A stretch of DNA of 64,000 nucleotides from NCBI RefSeq assembly GCF_023159225.1, contig NC_063166.1, positions 71,089,227-71,153,226 on the forward strand, given 5' to 3'. This DNA is from Perognathus longimembris pacificus. Lineage: Eukaryota > Chordata > Mammalia > Rodentia > Heteromyidae. Under the pieces are notes generated by a model. That model worked only from the letters and a program-made list of their open reading frames with translations, was not told the origin of the DNA and ran no database searches. The number at the start of each line of letters is the position of its first letter. Position 1 is the stretch's first letter. Below, one piece after another: positions 35,831-47,298 of this stretch. The translations under genes and the position numbers were made by a program.

Positions 35831-37559
35831 ACACTTAGGTATAATAACATGTTAAACTCTGTAGCAATGTAGAACGACAAGGCTTTCATTGCAAATGCTT
35901 TTTGTGTGCGTGAAAGTCAGGAGTTAGCCTACCTTTCCTGTGCTGTGCCCACCCCTGCTGCTGACCACATAGGAGTGGAAGTTATGATGATGGGTATGAG
36001 AAAAGAGACCTTTCTGTCTTTTAGGCTGCCAGGACATCAGGCTAGTGCTCCAAGATTACCTCATGAGCATTAATTCAATTACCTGATTACCAAGGAATTT
36101 GCTACTAGATGAAGCTAAGAATTGGTGGTGGCGGTGGTAGTGGTGGTTGGCTGGGCAGATCAGGCCCTGGCTGTCTGCAGCCCTCTGTGCCTCACAGACA
36201 GGCCTTTAGGGGCGAGATGAATAGTAGCTCCTGTTGCTCCAGGCTGGCCCCCTGGGTGAATAAAAGAGTGCATTATCTGCGTCTAAGTAGTCTCTGAAGG
36301 GTTCTTGTTGGAGATTGACGACCACAGTGCTAAGTCCTTCCAGTTCAGAAAAGTGGAAAGCAGTGTCCCAGGGGCTCTGTCAGTGACAAGAGCCTGGGTT
36401 GTCAGAAGGAACCATGGCCATAAAAATACCAGCGGAATTAAGAAATGGGCTGTTGTCACTGGAAGCGTGGTTAAGCACCTGCTGCTTGGGCTCGCCCAGT
36501 GTGTGCACATCGTGGCATCCCCAGTCCTCATACTCCACTCCAGCTCAGGGAGCTGGAAACACAATGGCTCTTTTCTCTTACTCACCACATGGACCATTTA
36601 CTGAGCTGGGTGCAAACCAAATTCAAGCCCTGCCAGGCTCCTGGGGCTCAGAGACCAGCCTGATGACATTGAGGATGTTAGCATGGAGATGTCACACTAA
36701 CTGGCACAGCTGCTGTGTGAGGAAGAGGTCTTGTTATGGAGTGGCTTGTCTGGGGTCCTCAAAAATTGGAGCACGGATTGGCTATTATTCAGTAGACAGG
36801 AAAAGGTCATGGACAGTGTAAAGGTACTATTAACTTAAAAGATACCCCAAGTCCATGGACAGGAAGGCAGTGGATGGCGGGGCTCCAGCAGGGACAGAAG
36901 AACTCTCCAGGCAGAAAAGTAGTAATCCTTAAGATGAGGAGTAGGGAAGTGAAGGAATTTTCTAAAATTGACTGTAGTGATGATTGCCCACATCTGAACA
37001 CACAAAACCCCCTACATGAATGGCATATATCTGGACTACATCTATATAGCCTTTAAATTTCCAAAAGGAAGAAGAAGCAGAAGCATCAGCAGCCTCTCCT
37101 AGAAAGGAGAAGAAGGGCAGAGGCTATTTGGTAGATCTTTGGTGCTGGAGGATAGGGAAAGAGAGTCTGGCCATTTGTTAGGGCTTGGACTTTCAAGGTA
37201 CAGTGGGGAAACTGCCACATTTGTTGCTGTTAAAACATAAGCCAAAGGATACATGTACACACCCAGAGTCCCCATGCCCCGGTGTTGCCTGTGCACCAGT
37301 AAAGACTTCCAGGTACCCTGGGAACAGACAGCGTTCACTGCATGTTGTAGACAGGTTACTTATGAAGGCCCAAACCAAAAAGTAAAGAGCAAGCAAGCAA
37401 AGAGGAAAGGAGAGAGATGGAAGGGGTAACAGACCCGAGTACAGTTAGGAGGAGTCGGTTGTGGTGCTCCACTGCAGTAGGATGAGTAAAATTCATAATT
37501 TATGTGTATTTCCTAAAGTACTAAAGAGGGTTCAAAGCTTCCCAAAAAAAGAAATGACG

Positions 37560-37765
37560 TGGCTGGGAATATGGTCTAGTGGCAAGAGTGCTTGCCTCGT
37601 ATACACGCTGGGTTCGATTTCCCAACACCACATATATAGAAAATGACCAGAAGTGGCGCTGTGGCTCAAGAGGCAGAGTGCTAGCCTTGAGCAAAAAGAA
37701 GCCAGGGACAGTGCTCAGGCCCAGAGTCCAAGGCCCAGGACTGGCAAAAAAAAAAAAAAAAAAAA
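37560..37765 (+). mobile_element. Dimeric SINE (IDL-Geo)
   Basis: GGCTGGGAATATGGTCTAGT to CAGGACTGGC with a long A tail. The left arm has a small deletion before the B box. Confidence 0.92.
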
Positions 37766-38099
37766 TGTTTTCAGAAGCTATTTACTCTCACGTGATCATT
37801 ATAGTCTGTATACCAGTATTGAGTTATCACGTCATAAATATTTGCAATTATTATTTGCCACTTAAGCATTTTTTAATCAAATAAATTTGAGAACAAGTTA
37901 GTGGAATTAGATGTAGGCTCAGTGTAGGCGTGGGTCTCTTTGGCTTGGCCCTGACTCCTGAGAGGAGAAATGGCTTTGTGTAGTCTGTGAAGAATGAGGT
38001 GCTCCAGGGCAAAAGGTGGTTTTGTTGTGGTATGCACTTACTGTTGGTGTTTTGTAGCTGTTCTTTGCCTCTCTTAGCTTGGTGTTTCTTTGTTTCCAG

Positions 38100-38237
38100 G
38101 ACATAGTCCGCCGCGGGGAGATCATAGACAATGACATGGAGGACGAATTCTACCTGCGGCGCTTGGACGCAGGGCTCTTCATTCTCCAGCACATCTGCTA
38201 CATCATGGCTGAGATCTGCAATGCCAGTGTCCCCCAG
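38100..38237 (+). CDS. CTNNBL1: CTNNBL1 coding exon 14
   Basis: A 138-nt exon of 46 codons, phase 0 at both ends, reading DIVRRGEIIDNDMEDEFYLR and ending ICNASVPQ (about residues 465-510). The acceptor is TTTGTTTCCAG and the donor GTATGA. It is the largest coding exon in the window and carries the most changes from human as I remember it: M to I in the second residue, T to M and E to D in the acidic DNDxExEF stretch, V to I in LFxLQ, and N to S near the end. All are conservative or lie in the acidic loop, so this looks like a functional ortholog. It lies only 188 nt before exon 15. Confidence 0.97.
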
Positions 38238-38425
38238 GTATGAGGGGCTGTCCTGGATGGGCCTGGCCCTTCCTCCTTCCTAACCACTTATGTAGGTGGA
38301 GACTGAGGAAGACAGTGAATCTACACTCCTGGAATTCCTTCCCTCTGTGGGCTCTGCTTCAGGGGAAGCAGTGAGGTGAATCCAGGATGCAGGATCCTTT
38401 TTCTCCTTATTCTTCTCCTTCTTAG
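38238..38425 (+). other. CTNNBL1: CTNNBL1 intron 14 (188 bp)
   Basis: Very short phase-0 intron between GTATGA and a strong pyrimidine tract ending CTTCTTAG. It contains no interspersed repeat, unlike every other intron in the window. Confidence 0.95.
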
Positions 38426-38498
38426 ATTCGCCAGCGAGTTCACCAGATCCTGAACATGCGAGGAAGCTCCATCAAGATTGTCAGGCACATCATCAAGG
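38426..38498 (+). CDS. CTNNBL1: CTNNBL1 coding exon 15
   Basis: A 73-nt exon: 24 codons reading IRQRVHQILNMRGSSIKIVR then HIIK, plus the first G of a split Glu codon completed in exon 16 (phase 1). It covers about residues 511-534 and is identical to human as I remember it. The acceptor is TTCTCCTTCTTAG and the donor a perfect GTAAGT. The basic, helical content fits the C-terminal end of the ARM-like fold. An internal ATG at 38456 opens a frame that runs on into intron 15; that is an artefact of reading through the splice site, not a separate gene. Confidence 0.97.
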
Positions 38499-38763
38499 GT
38501 AAGTCAGATGCTCCTGGGCCTTGGGCTTTGGGGACCTACAAGGGTGCTTGCCTGCTCTGTCCCTGTCAGCGCCTTGATGGCAGGTGCCCAGGAAGCGCTC
38601 ACAAAAAGTGCACGTCTCAGCCATCTTGCTGTGCCAGCCTTCTGTGTGAGAACAGGGGAGGCTAACCTTGTTTCCTGCCTCTGACCCTCTGTTCCCAAAA
38701 CTTAAACATGTAAGTGAGAAGTACTAGGGCTCAGAAATATTAGGTATTTTTGTAAAAAAAGAA

Positions 38764-39004
38764 AGTAGGCGCTGGTGTCTCATGCCTGTAATCCTAGCTA
38801 CCCAGAAGGCTGAAATCTCAGGATCATGGTTCAAAGCCAGCCCGGGCAGGAAAGTCCGTAAGACTCTTAATCGCCAGTGTACTACTCAGAAAAAGCTGGA
38901 CGTTGTGCTGTGGCTCAAGTTGGTAGAGCACTTGCCTTGAGCAAAAGAAGCTCAGGGACAGTGCCCAGGCCCAGAGTTCAAGCCCCAGGATCAGCAAAAA
39001 AAAA
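38764..39004 (+). mobile_element. B1-Geo mosaic SINE
   Basis: GTCTCATGCCTGTAATCCTA, GGTTCAAAGCCAGCCCGGGC, then AAAAAGCTGGACGTTGTG opening the Geo half, ending CCCCAGGATCAGC plus A tail. Confidence 0.9.
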
Positions 39005-40323
39005 GGTTTTAAGAAAACAGAAAAGCCAAAACAAAAACTCTAGTTTTTAACTGCATATAAGGGAAGAAAAGAAAGATGTGACAACTAGATTTGTAAAAAT
39101 CCAGAAAGCAGTGGCTCTAAGCAGTGTGGTGTGGTAGAAAGCTGCCTGCCTGGTGGGCCCCATCATCATTCGCTTGAAAAGCAAGAAAGTGAGAACTCAG
39201 CCAGTGTAAGCCCCCCTCTCCTGCTCACCCCACAGCAGCCCCTGGATGCTGCTAGGTCTTTGGCTAGACCTTCCCTGGCTACAGTGGCCCTGGACTGCGC
39301 TCCACAATGCATTCCCACCCCAGGCCACTTAGGCACCAACAGGAGAGCGCAGACAGAAACATGTGCTGGGTTTAGATGTCATAGCACCAATTGTGCCACA
39401 TTTAGAGCCCAGAGGGGCTGGGGGACCACAGCCAGATCTGTCTCTCTCTGGCCCTAGTTCTGTCCTTTACTAAGATGAGCGGTTGGGCCAGATTGACTCC
39501 TTGCAGGTGTGAGATGAAAGGGAACAGTAACCTGTACCCACATAACCAAGCCAACAGTGCCAGAGTCCGCATGCTGACCCTGCTGTTTCCTGTGTTACCT
39601 CAGATAAGAAATCTGGGTCTCCGTGCCTCATAGAATTATGGAGGATCCAAGAAATGATCACAGCATATGGGAAATGTTTGGCCCCTAATAAGCTCTCGGT
39701 AACTGCTGGCTAGGATGACTGTTAGAAAATGTTAAGGTAATTTATTATCGGTGAGGCATGGTTTAAGTCTTGTGGGAAGCCTTGCCAGAGAAGTGTCATT
39801 GAGCTGTCCTGTGGGGCTGAGACGGGGTATTCCAGGAAGGAATGCACCGGGCTGGGAATCATCTCAGTACCATCCTCCCAGGCTACAGGCATGGTGCCTC
39901 TTGTGCCATTTTGTAGGTAGAGAATTTGCACTCTTTCCTCCTGAGAAAGAAAGGGAGAGGAAACCTGGGGAAGACCCTGGCTCCATGTCTTCCATCCATG
40001 GGGGACCCTGGTGGCCCCCTCCCCAGTCTCTGTGTGAGATTCTGCTGAATTCAACAAGTCCCTTTAGCCACCTGTGGAGGGCGGAACTTGGTGATTTGCA
40101 ACTCTGGCTTTTAAATGGCATTTACTTCTGATGCCCACATCTTCAATTAGAACATCTTACTACCCTTGGCTCTACCCCCTTGCATTTAGTCTTCTCCCTG
40201 CACCTCCATCCCTGAAATCAAAACACTTAGCTTTGGGGAAGTGCCGGGCTAAATTTACCTCCCCTGGTGCAGGGATACTAAGCTTACTCCCTTATCAGTG
40301 CTCCCCTTTTCACCCTCTCCCCT

Positions 40324-40782
40324 GGGCACCCAACCCGCGGGCGGCCAAGGTGGAGTGAAGGGACACGGGCAAGCCTAAAGTGCAAACGGCCAAACGAGAT
40401 CCCCCTTTCCTCCCTCCTTACCCACCAAGGAAGCCAGGCGCAGACGGATCTCGGAGACGCTTCGGAGAGCAATCTGGTTTAATCGGGAGGGGCTTACAGT
40501 AATATAATGATGATGACGAGGATTGAGCAGGAGCTGGCGATAGGCTGGCGAGCTTGTCCATCCAAGAGCAGCTCCCAAGGCCCTCCCTCATGGGCTAATG
40601 TCACTTCCCATAGTACCGCCCTCTGGGCAAAGCCCGCGAAAAGGGAGCACATGTGCTCGCTGTCGCAAGGTGGGGGATGGTCTCAAAGCTATCCCTTCTG
40701 GTTCCAGACCCAGGAGATAGGTGTGGCTCACTTCCACACTGCCCTAGGGCTGGGGGAAGGGCGTGTCTAGGGAGTGCTCTCA
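40324..40782 (-). mobile_element. Candidate solitary LTR of an endogenous retrovirus (antisense)
   Basis: A CpG-richer, non-coding block. Read on the minus strand it begins TGAGAGCACTCC, has a TATATTA box, then an ATTAAA signal (complement at 40478-40483), then TTGCTCTCCGAAGCGTCTCC, and ends GGGTTGGGTGCCCA. That U3-R-U5-like order and a TG...CA frame suggest a class II (ERVK-like) LTR. No gag, pol or env sequence is visible beside it and no TSD could be confirmed. Limits are tentative. Confidence 0.5.
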
Positions 40783-41099
40783 TCGCCCTTCCCCCCTTAA
40801 GGCCAAGATGAATCCCAGCAGGAAAGAAAAACATGTTGTCAGTGGTACTGACACATAGTAGGTGGGTGTTTTTCTTTCTTACCTGTATCTCGAAAAATAG
40901 AGGTAATGAGAACTCCCTCCCTTCTGATTCATCCCCCGTGCCTGTTGAAGCACAGGTTGCCCTCAGCACTGACATGCGATTTGATGTAGCACAGGAGTCT
41001 CCACCTGTGCAGGTGCCTTTTCCTGCCCATGCTTTGCCCCTCCGCTCTCCACCCCCATGTACTTCCTTCTAGGCAGTCCTGCGGTGAGTCCTGCCACTT

Positions 41100-41370
41100 C
41101 TGCCTCCAAGTTCAGTCCCGGCTCCATGTGTTCCTCTCCATCTGTTTCCCTATCCTAGCACCCTGTTCATTTCTTTTGGAGCCCTTATCACAGTCTGTAA
41201 TTGTTGCTATTTATGCGCTCCCTCGTTTGATCTGTCTCATACATTCAAATGTAAGCTGCATGACATAGGAGCCTTGTCTGCCTCGTTCAGCATGTCTCCT
41301 CAGCTCTTGAGTGGTCAGGCTTGTAAGACGAGTCTAAGAAATATTGTAAGCATTTGCTGGATTCAACTTT
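41100..41370 (+). mobile_element. L2 3'-end remnant
   Basis: GCCCTTATCACAGTCTGTAA, CAAATGTAAGCTGCATGACA, GAGCCTTGTCTGCCTCGTTC, then AAGCATTTGCTGGATTCAAC: the classic L2 terminal order. Confidence 0.75.
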
Positions 41371-44300
41371 CCCCTTATGTGAATTTAATGTGGCAGACAT
41401 TTCCTAGACTCCTCAGGGCAGCTAGGCACAGTTGAAAGGAATTATGATAGGTATTGAAGGAATCCAAAAGGGTCACCCGGCACCTGTCCTCGGAGTTTCC
41501 AGTCTACTGGGGGGACACTGATGTATCTGTGAGCAGCTGTAATTGAAGGGAATGAAGCACGACGCTGGTGACACACCAGGTATTGCCCAGCGCCAGGCTC
41601 TGCAGGCAGTGCTAGAGAAGCAGAGCAGCGTGAGTGAGCAAGCCCTCCCCTCCCCTCCCCCACCCTTGAACCTTCACACTCTAGAGTTATAACATGCCAA
41701 GTGCTGCGCTGTAGTTGTGAACTGTGCACAGCCCAGGAGACTGGGTGTAGCAACCCCTCCCAGGCCTGCAAGATGGTGTGGTGCTCAAGATGAAGAAGAG
41801 GGAAAGAGGGAGGCTTCAGGATGCACAGCCAGGCTAAACAGAGGTCTAAAGACAGGACAGGAGTTGGTGGACTTGCCTAGGACTCCAGCAGGTAGCACAG
41901 AGATGTAGCTGGAACACCAGGTGGGGAAGGGGTGCCTGTGCATTCAGTTGGGTCATGGTGGCTTTGGGATCCAGTTAGTGGCTGCACCTTCCTGTTGGCC
42001 AGTAGGCACGGCTATTCTCATCAAAGCTCAGGAGAGGAGCATTTGAAGGCAGGACACTGGGTGCCACTAATCCAGTTGAAGGGCCCTCCCTCAACAGGAG
42101 GCAGACTGGCTGGCACAGCCCCCACCCTTGAGCCATGGGGCTAGGAGGAGAGGCAGTGTTGTGGGGTCCGCAGCCTGAGCAGGGTGGCAACGTCTGAGTC
42201 ACCGCTGCACACCGCAATGTGAGGGCAATTTTGAAGTCAAAGAGATAAGACTGCAACGGAGCCGGGGCTGGGCTCCCTGGCCACCTTTAAAGCTCACCAG
42301 CTCTCCTGGCTGCCCCTCCACCCTTTGCTCCATCAAAAAGCCTGGAGGGGGAAGGGGGGAAAAAGCCTCATAAAGAAAACCAGCTCATCATTCTGTCCTC
42401 TTTGATTTTAATTTTGTTTTTCAGTTTGGGCTGCTTCCTTTTTTTTTTTTTAACATACTAATTAGATGCAAGCTTTTTTTCTTTGATTTTATGGCCTACA
42501 TATTTCCTAAGTTTTGCTGGCAGGATGACAGCTGATGGATCCCTTGAGGTCTCAGGAAAACGCTGATGAGGCAAGCCCAGCGGGGGACTTTTCCCAGGAT
42601 TTTCAGTCCCCTTCTCATGATTTTCCTCCCTCCTCTTCTGTTAGGGGGTGCCAAGAGAGCAGGGAATAATTGATGGCTCATTAAAGTCCTGCTTTCTGCA
42701 GACTGCTTACTCGGCGCTCCCAGAGTCCAGCCTTCCTGGAACAGGCTGCCGCTCTGGGCCTGCGGACTGTGGCTCCTCACAGGGACCTGCAGTCTGAGGA
42801 CACAGGGAAGAGCATGGCCAACCCTGGGCTCTATCTGCAAGGACAGCAACAGCCTTTGAAACGTTCAGCACAGAGCAGGGCTCACCCAGTCACTGCTAAA
42901 GCCTCATGTGGGCCAGGCTTCAGGGTACTCTGAAATCCAGAAGTCCAGAGCCCCACAGGTAAAGGGGTTCCCCACTGAGCACCAATTCTGTGTCACACCT
43001 CGGATGTGTGTTACATCTGGTCTTCTGACGACCTAAAAAGCAGGGTGGATTCCATTCTGCAGTCAGGAGCCAAGATGCATAGAGGTCCAGCACTGTCAAC
43101 CACATTACAAGTCACATTGGAAACAAGAGTGCAAACACAAACAGAACCATACACATAGATGGCTCCATCTTGCCCAAAGGCCAGCTCTACTTGTGCCTGT
43201 TGGCCTGTGCATGCCTACAAGTTGTTAAGAAAGAGAAGGCTGGTTTAGTGTGGTAACAGATTCATCACATAATCAGCACTGTCTATCTGAAGAACTTTTT
43301 TCATCCTACAAAACTGAAACTCTAGACCCATGAAACTTAACTCCCAGTTTCTCTCTCCCTGTATCCCTGGCAGCCCTCTCTGTGACTTAGATGACCTGGG
43401 ACGCACACATCAGGCATGAGTCAGGGTCAGCTACTGGGAAGTAGCTGCAGGGTGAAAACTGTGGTGCTTCCCACTGCGCATGCCTGTGCAGAGTGTTGGC
43501 ACAGAAGCCCTGTCCGGTCACCTAGGTATTGAGTCAATTAGAGTAAGTGGTCAGAAGACCACACAGGTGCCAGGGAGTAGCCAAGGCTATTTGCAGAGGA
43601 GAGCGTGGAGGATTGCTGACTCAAACCCCTTTCACCACTGATGGGTGAGAATGAGCCCAAGGCCTGGTGCTTTATTATAAGATCATGTGAAAGTGAGCCA
43701 TGCTGCTCTGATGTGCTTGCAATTTGATGGCTTGAAATCTCTTCTTAGAAGCCCATCGACATGTATCTCCATATTGCTTTGAGCCTTGATAACCTCAGCC
43801 TTACCTCATTCTTAAAGTGGCAGAAGCTGATGGAGTTGACCTTTTAATGACATGATGGGTGCCTGTGATGGTGCCTGTTTATTGTAGTTATGGCCACTGG
43901 TTTCTGGAGACAGGAAAGGACCTGAAGAGAGGCCTGTGATTTTAGCTCAGTCACCAGCTTCCTGATAGGGCTAAGAGGCTTCTCAGGGACATGTGGGTGT
44001 CTTTGGCAAAGATGTAAGATTAGCCTTTGGATTGCTGGCCCTTGAGACCCACGCCCAGTTCCCACAGTGAGTGTCCTCTCGGAGCACTACCAAGGACAGA
44101 GGGAGGAAAGAGCCACCCTGTGAGAACCATCATGGTAAGACTCCTGGACTCAAATGCAGGAAAGCTGTGGGCCAGCACCCAGGCCAGACGCTATTCTTCT
44201 GAGTGTGTTCACTTTGAAGACATTCCTGATGGAGTTATTTCCCTCAGCCCAGCAGAGCATTCTCCTCCCAGTGAAGAATACTTTTAAGCCCTACAAATTC

Positions 44301-44794
44301 ACTGTTGTCAGTAAGGGATCTATAGAGCCAAGAATCTGCCTGTCCTGTCTATTAGTGCCTCTTCCAGGATTTTTCGGTGTGGAACCACTGCCCTCATTTC
44401 TCCCTTCCATCTTCCCTCCTCTGCATTTAAAGCTTCAGGTCTAGGACTCTGACCCAGCTGTGAGCCCTGGTCCAGGTGCCTGCCCTGGAAGATAGCCCCC
44501 ACCCCCACCCCGCCAACCTCCCTGTCCCCTTCCTCTCCCTCTTCGCATAAACAGAACAGCTTGTATTCCATGTCTGAATAGTAAACCTGCTGTCTAAAGT
44601 TGGCTTTAATATTTATGCATTCGGCACTGCTGCCTGGTTTTGAGCTCCATCAAAGCCTTTATTCTAAGAGCATTTGAGAGTGCTGGGGAGGGGAAGCGAG
44701 TTGTGCGTGCCAACTGCTCATCTACCCCCCCATCCTCATGCATTCTCTCCCCATCCATAGGTCTCCCTTCAAAGCATCTCTCCTTTCCCTCCCT

Positions 44795-44799
<5 letters not shown>

Positions 44800-44827
<28 letters not shown>
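44800..44827 (+). repeat. (GA)n microsatellite
   Basis: About 14 GA units. Confidence 0.95.
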
Positions 44828-44830
<3 letters not shown>

Positions 44831-46547
44831 CAGATAGGAACAGAGAACTCCCCAAGACCTCTGGGAGGAATCTGTTCAATATTTATCAACTACTACAGCA
44901 GCTATAATAACCAGAAGTAGCTGGCACCACCAAGATCTGCTCCAGCCAGGAGTCTCCTCTAGAACAAAGCATGGGGGAACCAGGGACCTGGTCTTAGAGT
45001 AGGCACGTGGCAGGGAGGGGCCACTCCTGCAGGAGGCTGGGCCTGGCTCTGTGGCTGGCCAGCTGGCTGTGGGCCCTGGCCAGTCACCTGGCCCACAGTA
45101 GTTGCAGTCCGATTTCCCATTTCTGAAAAAGCTCTGCCAGCTCTGTGGCCTGGCTTCTTAAGAGAATGGGTTCCCAATAACCCACCCCACACCTGTTCCG
45201 GTCACAGAGACCCCTCACCACAAGAGTTTGGCTAAGGCTGGCCTTTTACAAGTTGCTGAGGCCTTGTAGGCTCACATGGTGGGGAACAGAAGAAGATACC
45301 ACTTGGGGGGCCAGCCCTATGCCCAGTACCTTTTTGGTGGCATTTTTGGCTGCTACCACAGGTTCTGGGGTTCTGGTTCCAGCTCTTCTCTCAGTTGCCT
45401 TAGTTCCCTGATACCCTTATGTCCCAGGCCTGGAGATAACAAGGCAGCATCTATAAGGGTGGCAGGCCTTGTTCCCAGCAAATGGTTGGCTCTGTATCCT
45501 CTGCTTTGCACGTCCCGAGATCAAATCCCTCCAGGAAAGCTGGCTTCACTGTTGGAAAATCACTGACCCAAAGGTTCTGACTCTTCCCGGCATCTTCTCC
45601 TGCCTGAGTCTGAGGAGACATTAGAGCTGTGGTAGTTGAGTCCATTGAGGCTCCCACCTGCCTCTGGAGTGTTAAATGCTCTGCTGGCCATTCTTCATCT
45701 CTGGGAAGCATGGGCATCACTCGCCTGTGAGGGGGAGACCAGGGCCCCACGGCCAGGCGGCTCTCCTCTCCTCTCCTCCAGGCTGTAAGGGAGGCCTCAC
45801 AGTCATCTGCTGTTGGAGGTGATGGATGGTCCTCCCACAGGAGGAGGGGTTCTGGGGGGAGGCACACAGCTGGCACATGTCTGAATCCCAAGTCCCATTT
45901 TCCAGCACATGTCCAAAGTAATAAACAGGAAGGAGGAGACAGGAAGAAGAAACTGGAGCACAATTATTCTCCCAGCATCGGGGCGGGGTGCTCACCCCCT
46001 CTGCTCTCTTGAGACTGTGGATCTGGATTAGCAGATGTTTTCTAACGCAGAAAGAAGCCTCCTGCATGAGCTCCATGATTCTGTCCCAGACCAGGCCCCA
46101 GCTGGCATCAGGGGGCAGAGATGCAAGCAGAACGCGTATTCACTGGGCCCTACTACCAGGTGGCCTCCAGCCAGGCTGTGCTGGGAATCTAGCTAGGTAA
46201 GGCTCCCGCAGGAGAGGGACAGCACAGGATGACTGCAAAGTCAAGCCCAGGGTTGGTGGAGCCTGAGCAGCCTGCGCAGGCTCAGGAGAAGGCATCTCCT
46301 GTGATGGCCTTGAAGGACAGGTGGGACTTCTGTCACACTGTGGGGAGTGTGATGTTGCTTTCCTAGCAGAGGAGGCTGGGGAGGAAGCTGATGTTTCTCC
46401 AACATCTGTTATTTGCCAGGAACTTAACACTCGTTTGCCAAGGAGACCACCCAAGGTCACTCAGGGTTGTGAGAGACAGCCTGCTTGAGCCGTGTGTCAC
46501 TTCTATGCATGCTGCTGGCCCTCGGAGGGCAGGGGGAGCCCAGTCGC

Positions 46548-46781
46548 CCAGCCCCATCCTCTTGGGGCTTGAACTCAGGCTTAGGGGCTGTCCCTGAGCT
46601 CTTTTGCTCAAGGTTAGCACTCTGCCACTTGGAGCCACATTGCTACTTCCTGTTTTCTGGTAGTTAATTGGAGGTGTGTCTCCTAGACTTTCCTGCCCAG
46701 GCTGACTTTGAACTGTGATCCTTAGATCTCAGCCTCCTGAGTAGCTAGGATTACAGGCATAAATCACCGGCGCCCAGCCCA
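46548..46781 (-). mobile_element. B1-Geo mosaic SINE (antisense)
   Basis: Geo half first (CTTGGGGCTTGAACTCAGG, TTAGCACTCTGCCACTTGG), then the complement of the 7SL half (CTCAGCCTCCTGAGTAGCTA, GGATTACAGGCATAAATCAC). Confidence 0.9.
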
Positions 46782-46895
46782 TCTCCTTCCTTTTCCTGCT
46801 TTTCCCAGGAAGCACCGAGCCGCTTGCTCCCCCTACCCCATTCCCTAAGCCAGGCACCTGTTTGGGGAATGAGAAGGGGTATAGCTAATTATTGT

Positions 46896-47107
46896 GTTTT
46901 ATTTGTTTTGTTTTTGTTGCCAGTCCTGGGGCTTGGACTCAGGGCCTGAGCACTGTCCCTGGCTTCTTTTTGCTCAAGGCTCATACTCTACCTCTTAAGC
47001 CACAGCTCTACCCAGCTTTTTTCTGTATATGTGGTGCTGAGAAATCGAACCCAGGGCTTCATGTATATGAGATGAGCACTTTACCACTAGGCCATATTCC
47101 CAGCCCC
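46896..47107 (-). mobile_element. Dimeric SINE (IDL-Geo), antisense
   Basis: T-rich tail, Geo complement, then left-arm complement ending CATATTCCCAGCCCC. Perfect 14-bp TSD TAGCTAATTATTGT at 46882-46895 and 47108-47121. Confidence 0.95.
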
Positions 47108-47189
47108 TAGCTAATTATTGTAAAGAACAGCTGGTAACTTGAAGGTCACTTGAGCCTGGTTCAAGTCCTCCTTCAATGAACCATCTCTA

Positions 47190-47298
47190 GTTTTAAGATA
47201 AGGTCTTGCTATGAACCGAGGCTGGTCTGGAACTCACCATCTTCTACCTCAGCCTCCAGAATGCCAGGATTACAGTGGTACCCACCACCTCCAGCTGG
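47190..47298 (-). mobile_element. B1 SINE monomer (antisense)
   Basis: TTTTAAGATAAGGTCTTGCT, GAGGCTGGTCTGGAACTCAC, CAGGATTACAGTGGTACCCA: complement of a B1-type 7SL-derived monomer without a Geo arm. Confidence 0.88.

Larger units (their letters stand above)
24199..38099 (+). other. CTNNBL1: CTNNBL1 intron 13 (13.9 kb)
   Basis: Phase-0 intron from donor GTACGT to acceptor TTTGTTTCCAG. It contains dimeric SINEs at 30643, 32424 and 37560, two adjacent B1-Geo SINEs at 26720-27146, MIR and L2 remnants, an L1-like 3' piece at 28430-28800, a four-tract C-run at 28031-28058, a CA repeat at 32021 and a poly-G run at 34035. A possible conserved block lies at 25880-26140 and another at 36035-36280. 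A degenerate ID-like monomer may lie at 34144-34210. Stretches at 28860-29900 and 36290-37540 show no recognisable feature. Confidence 0.9.

Noticed and set aside
38456..38665. Separate small gene starting at the ATG in MRGSSIKIVRH
   Set aside because: This is CTNNBL1 exon 15 read through its donor site into the intron.
45451..45963. 170-codon minus-strand open frame inside CTNNBL1 intron 15
   Set aside because: Chance frame in G+C-rich intron; no conserved motif and a Pro/Ser/Leu-rich reading.
46547..46795. TSD CGCCCAGCCC(C)ATC around the SINE at 46548
   Set aside because: The repeat overlaps the normal GCGCCC head of the 7SL-type arm and needs an indel, so it may be coincidence.
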